Assembly: GCA_017651245.1 (NCBI GenBank)
Contig: JAGCDQ010000051.1
Span: 1-64,000, forward strand
DNA: 64,000 nucleotides
Source: Bacteroidaceae bacterium
Lineage (GTDB): Bacteria > Bacteroidota > Bacteroidia > Bacteroidales > Bacteroidaceae
Reading direction: 5' to 3'
Positions 61,802 to 64,000 of the stretch are shown in pieces. Both the position numbers and the translations under genes were made by a program. The notes beneath the pieces were generated by a model. That model searched no databases and was not told the DNA's origin. It saw only the letters and a list, made by a program, of their open reading frames with translations. How positions within the stretch are numbered: the stretch's first letter is position 1; each line of letters opens with the position of its first letter.

Positions 61802-62911
61802 TTATGCTTGGAAAAGGGTCTCGTAGGGCGCCATGAGGGCTTCTATATCAAAGTCCCAACCACGCGCCTCGCCTTTCTGCCTATATTGCTCCAAAAGAGT
61901 TGGATCATCGAGCAGACTCTTGATGCCTTTATACAATGCCTCTTCGGTATTTGGCGTCATCAAGCCACTATCACCATTTTTGAGAATTTCCTTCAATTCT
62001 GGCGTTTCTGTTGCCACCACGGGCAAGCCTAAAATCAATGCCTTCATCACACTTGAATGGTAAGCAGAACAAACAAAAAGTTGACCCTGAATCATAAATC
62101 GATAGGGATTGGGGTGAGCGCCAAAAAATTTCACACGAGTCTGCAAATCATTCTCTTGGACATAACGTTCCAAGACAACACGTTCTACTCCATCACCAAA
62201 TATCCAAAGTCCGAGGTCATAACCCTCTTTAGCCAATCGATTAATAATACGGAGCAGACGACCATACTGATACTGAGGTTCCAATCTGCCCTGTGATATC
62301 AGACGTATCTTCACAGGATTTTCATCAGGGTTGCTAGCGTTCAATGATTTCAGACGAACAGATAAAGAATCTATCGGATCATAAACAGTTTCTATTGGGA
62401 CTTTCACGTCAGGGAATTGCTTCTTAAAAGCTTCGGTAATCAAATTGGTGACACCAATTATTTTGTCATATTTATTATATGCCTCTGTCTCCTCTTTAAT
62501 TCCACTAAAGAAATCACTGGTCCAGTGATTCTTTGCCAAATCTGAATGCACCCAAGCATATCGTTTCTTCTTTCCCCTTGAGGCATGACTCAACAATTTC
62601 GTCACAAAACCTTCGGAGTAGGCAATCTCCACATCATTTCCCTGAGGAATAAAGAATTTGTAAACCCAAGACAAAGGAAGACCGCCATAAACCATTTGAT
62701 GTTTGAATCCATCTGGCTCTGTAAGGACAGCCTTATAATTTACATTTTCTCGAATGATCGCTTCATATTGTCCACCACCATTGATGGCACATACCGTGAT
62801 ATCATACTTTGATTTGTCTATGTACTGTACCAATACAGAAAGAGCTTTCCCCGCATCACCAGAATCAAGGGTTTCAACAAGAAATAGAATTTTACGCTTA
62901 GAATTACTCAT
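61802..62911 (-). CDS. GT4 glycosyltransferase
   Basis: 369 residues. LFLVETLDSGDAGKALSVLVQYI, KKRYAWVHSDLAKNHW and RFMIQGQLFVCSAYHSSVMKALILGLPVVATETP mark a GT-B enzyme; the EX7E region is altered (SAYHSSVMKALIL lacks the usual first Glu). It follows the BY-kinase gene after a GTTAAG repeat tract. Confidence 0.88.
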   Translation of the reverse strand: MSNSKRKILFLVETLDSGDAGKALSVLVQYIDKSKYDITVCAINGGGQYEAIIRENVNYKAVLTEPDGFKHQMVYGGLPLSWVYKFFIPQGNDVEIAYSEGFVTKLLSHASRGKKKRYAWVHSDLAKNHWTSDFFSGIKEETEAYNKYDKIIGVTNLITEAFKKQFPDVKVPIETVYDPIDSLSVRLKSLNASNPDENPVKIRLISQGRLEPQYQYGRLLRIINRLAKEGYDLGLWIFGDGVERVVLERYVQENDLQTRVKFFGAHPNPYRFMIQGQLFVCSAYHSSVMKALILGLPVVATETPELKEILKNGDSGLMTPNTEEALYKGIKSLLDDPTLLEQYRQKGEARGWDFDIEALMAPYETLFQA

Positions 62912-62956
62912 AGTACTATCTTTTTTTATATTATTCGAAATAAAGTTTATTTGTAA

Positions 62957-62982
62957 CGATAACCTTAACCCTAACCTTAACT
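62957..62982 (-). repeat. 6-bp GTTAAG/GTTAGG repeat tract
   Basis: On the minus strand GTTAAG, GTTAGG, GTTAAG and GTTATC follow each other between the kinase stop and the next gene. Confidence 0.65.
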
Positions 62983-62987
62983 AATTA

Positions 62988-64000
62988 TTAATCATCATCC
63001 TTCGTGTATCCACCATATGCAGATCCGCCATAATAACCATAACGAGAACCATAACGGCCAGATCCATAATAGGAGAAGCCTTCATTCGTTCCATTCAGAA
63101 TGATAGACATCTTTGGCAAACGGTTATCATCGTAATACTTCTGCACATCTGGAAGTTGGTTACGGTCAAGATTCTCAGCACGAATGATGAAAAGTGTTGA
63201 ATCAGCACAACGACCAACAATCGTTGCATCAGCCACAATCTCGATTGGTGGACAGTCTAGAAGAATGTAAGCATACTGATTCCGTAACTCATCCAGCAGT
63301 TTTCCAAGACGTTCATCAAAGAGTAACTCCGTTGGATTCGGTGGAATCGTTCCTACAGGTACCACATCCAAATAATCGTGCGTCGCATTACGAATCACAA
63401 TATCATCAAAACTATCCGTCACACCTGACAAATAATCCGCAATACCAATCTTAGGCTTGTCAACCATCGCAGAAAGAGATGCTTTGCGGAGGTCAAGGTC
63501 AATCGCCACCACTCGCTGTTTTTTGATGGCAAAAGAAGTAATCAGGTTAGTAATTACGAATGTCTTACCAGAGTTCGGGTTAAAGGACGTCAACATGATG
63601 ACCTTACCACGATTCCCCTTGGCTGTCATGAATTCTATATTTGTTCGAATCACGCGGAATGCTTCATTAATGACATTACGAGAATGATCCTTCACCAATA
63701 TATGCAATGTCTTATCCTCTTCGTCCTTAGCAAGCTTCAACAATACTAAAATATTGTGCCACAATTTCTTCCAAGGGCCAAACATCTTTTCTTTCAAAGT
63801 ACGATGACGACGATGGATTGGAATCTCACCAATGAACGGAATGGATAATTCATTCAAATCTTTACGTCCACGCACCTGATTGTTGATGGCTTCCAACAAG
63901 AAGATGATTAAAGCAGGAACGGCAATACCCACAATGGCGCCAATTGCCCATACCATACTAGGGATTGGTGATGTTGGAACATTCGAGCCATTCGCTGGTG
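62988..64000 (-). CDS. Wzc-type BY-kinase/chain-length regulator, partial (5' end outside window)
   Basis: The frame stays open to the window edge, so more than 337 residues are coded here. In order: a Pro/Ser-rich periplasmic stretch (NVPTSPIPS), a membrane helix (WAIGAIVGIAVPALIIFLLEAI), then the cytosolic kinase with Walker A NPNSGKTFV, Walker A' VVAIDLDLRK and Walker B YILLDCPPIE. A Tyr cluster (YYGSGRYGSRYGYYGG) at the end is the autophosphorylation tail. It controls polymer length and export. The missing N-terminus should hold the Wzz domain. Confidence 0.94.
   Translation of the reverse strand, partial: PANGSNVPTSPIPSMVWAIGAIVGIAVPALIIFLLEAINNQVRGRKDLNELSIPFIGEIPIHRRHRTLKEKMFGPWKKLWHNILVLLKLAKDEEDKTLHILVKDHSRNVINEAFRVIRTNIEFMTAKGNRGKVIMLTSFNPNSGKTFVITNLITSFAIKKQRVVAIDLDLRKASLSAMVDKPKIGIADYLSGVTDSFDDIVIRNATHDYLDVVPVGTIPPNPTELLFDERLGKLLDELRNQYAYILLDCPPIEIVADATIVGRCADSTLFIIRAENLDRNQLPDVQKYYDDNRLPKMSIILNGTNEGFSYYGSGRYGSRYGYYGGSAYGGYTKDDD

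Overview
The window reads as a chromosome segment of a member of the Bacteroidales, most likely Prevotella/Segatella-like. Pointers are the Bacteroidetes promoter form (TTTG about 20 bases ahead of TAnnTTTG) before many genes, a PorT type IX secretion protein, an UpxY/NusG-like antiterminator, a C10 peptidase, a leucine-rich surface protein, GH95 and GH106 enzymes, and the argR-GNAT-argG-argC-argD cluster. No replication, plasmid or phage gene is visible.

Layout. 1-26.6 kb is housekeeping and secreted-enzyme territory with higher G+C by eye. It holds tcdA, then a two-gene operon that I read as copper acquisition (a Met-rich YtkA/FixH-like lipoprotein and an OprC/NosA-like TonB receptor), an SDF-family symporter, a C10 peptidase and a histidine acid phosphatase set among gene remnants, a LolA-like protein, tRNA-Leu(CAA) and proC. 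The run porT-GT2-radC-MIP18-lpxH follows, then the arginine operon, a GH95 enzyme, a GNAT/AEC pair and a GH106 enzyme.

26.7-32.3 kb holds a lone UpxY-like gene on the + strand. Facing it are a BspA-type LRR protein and three paralogous OmpA-domain outer-membrane proteins on the - strand.

32.4-64 kb is one large AT-richer surface-polysaccharide locus, transcribed right to left. It starts outside the window upstream of a BY-kinase (Wzc-type) gene. It holds eleven intact-looking glycosyltransferases of the GT2 and GT4 folds, GT11 and GT32 enzymes, a Wzx flippase, an EpsG-type polymerase, a small PglC-type initiating transferase, two DegT aminotransferases with partner acetyltransferases, a pyruvyltransferase and acyltransferases. 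It also holds a module of an IspD/TarI-like cytidylyltransferase, an SDR and two LicD proteins that should make and transfer a CDP-activated phospho-substituent.

The middle of that locus (50.6-56.3 kb) is decaying. It contains a GxxExxY gene between near-identical 110-bp repeats, a Stealth-protein N-terminal stub, a fucosyltransferase and an acyltransferase each broken by one homopolymer frameshift, a series of palindromes, a probably shortened pyruvyltransferase and an acetyltransferase tail. Unexplained 7-bp and 6-bp GTTAA-type tandem repeats sit at gene borders across the window.
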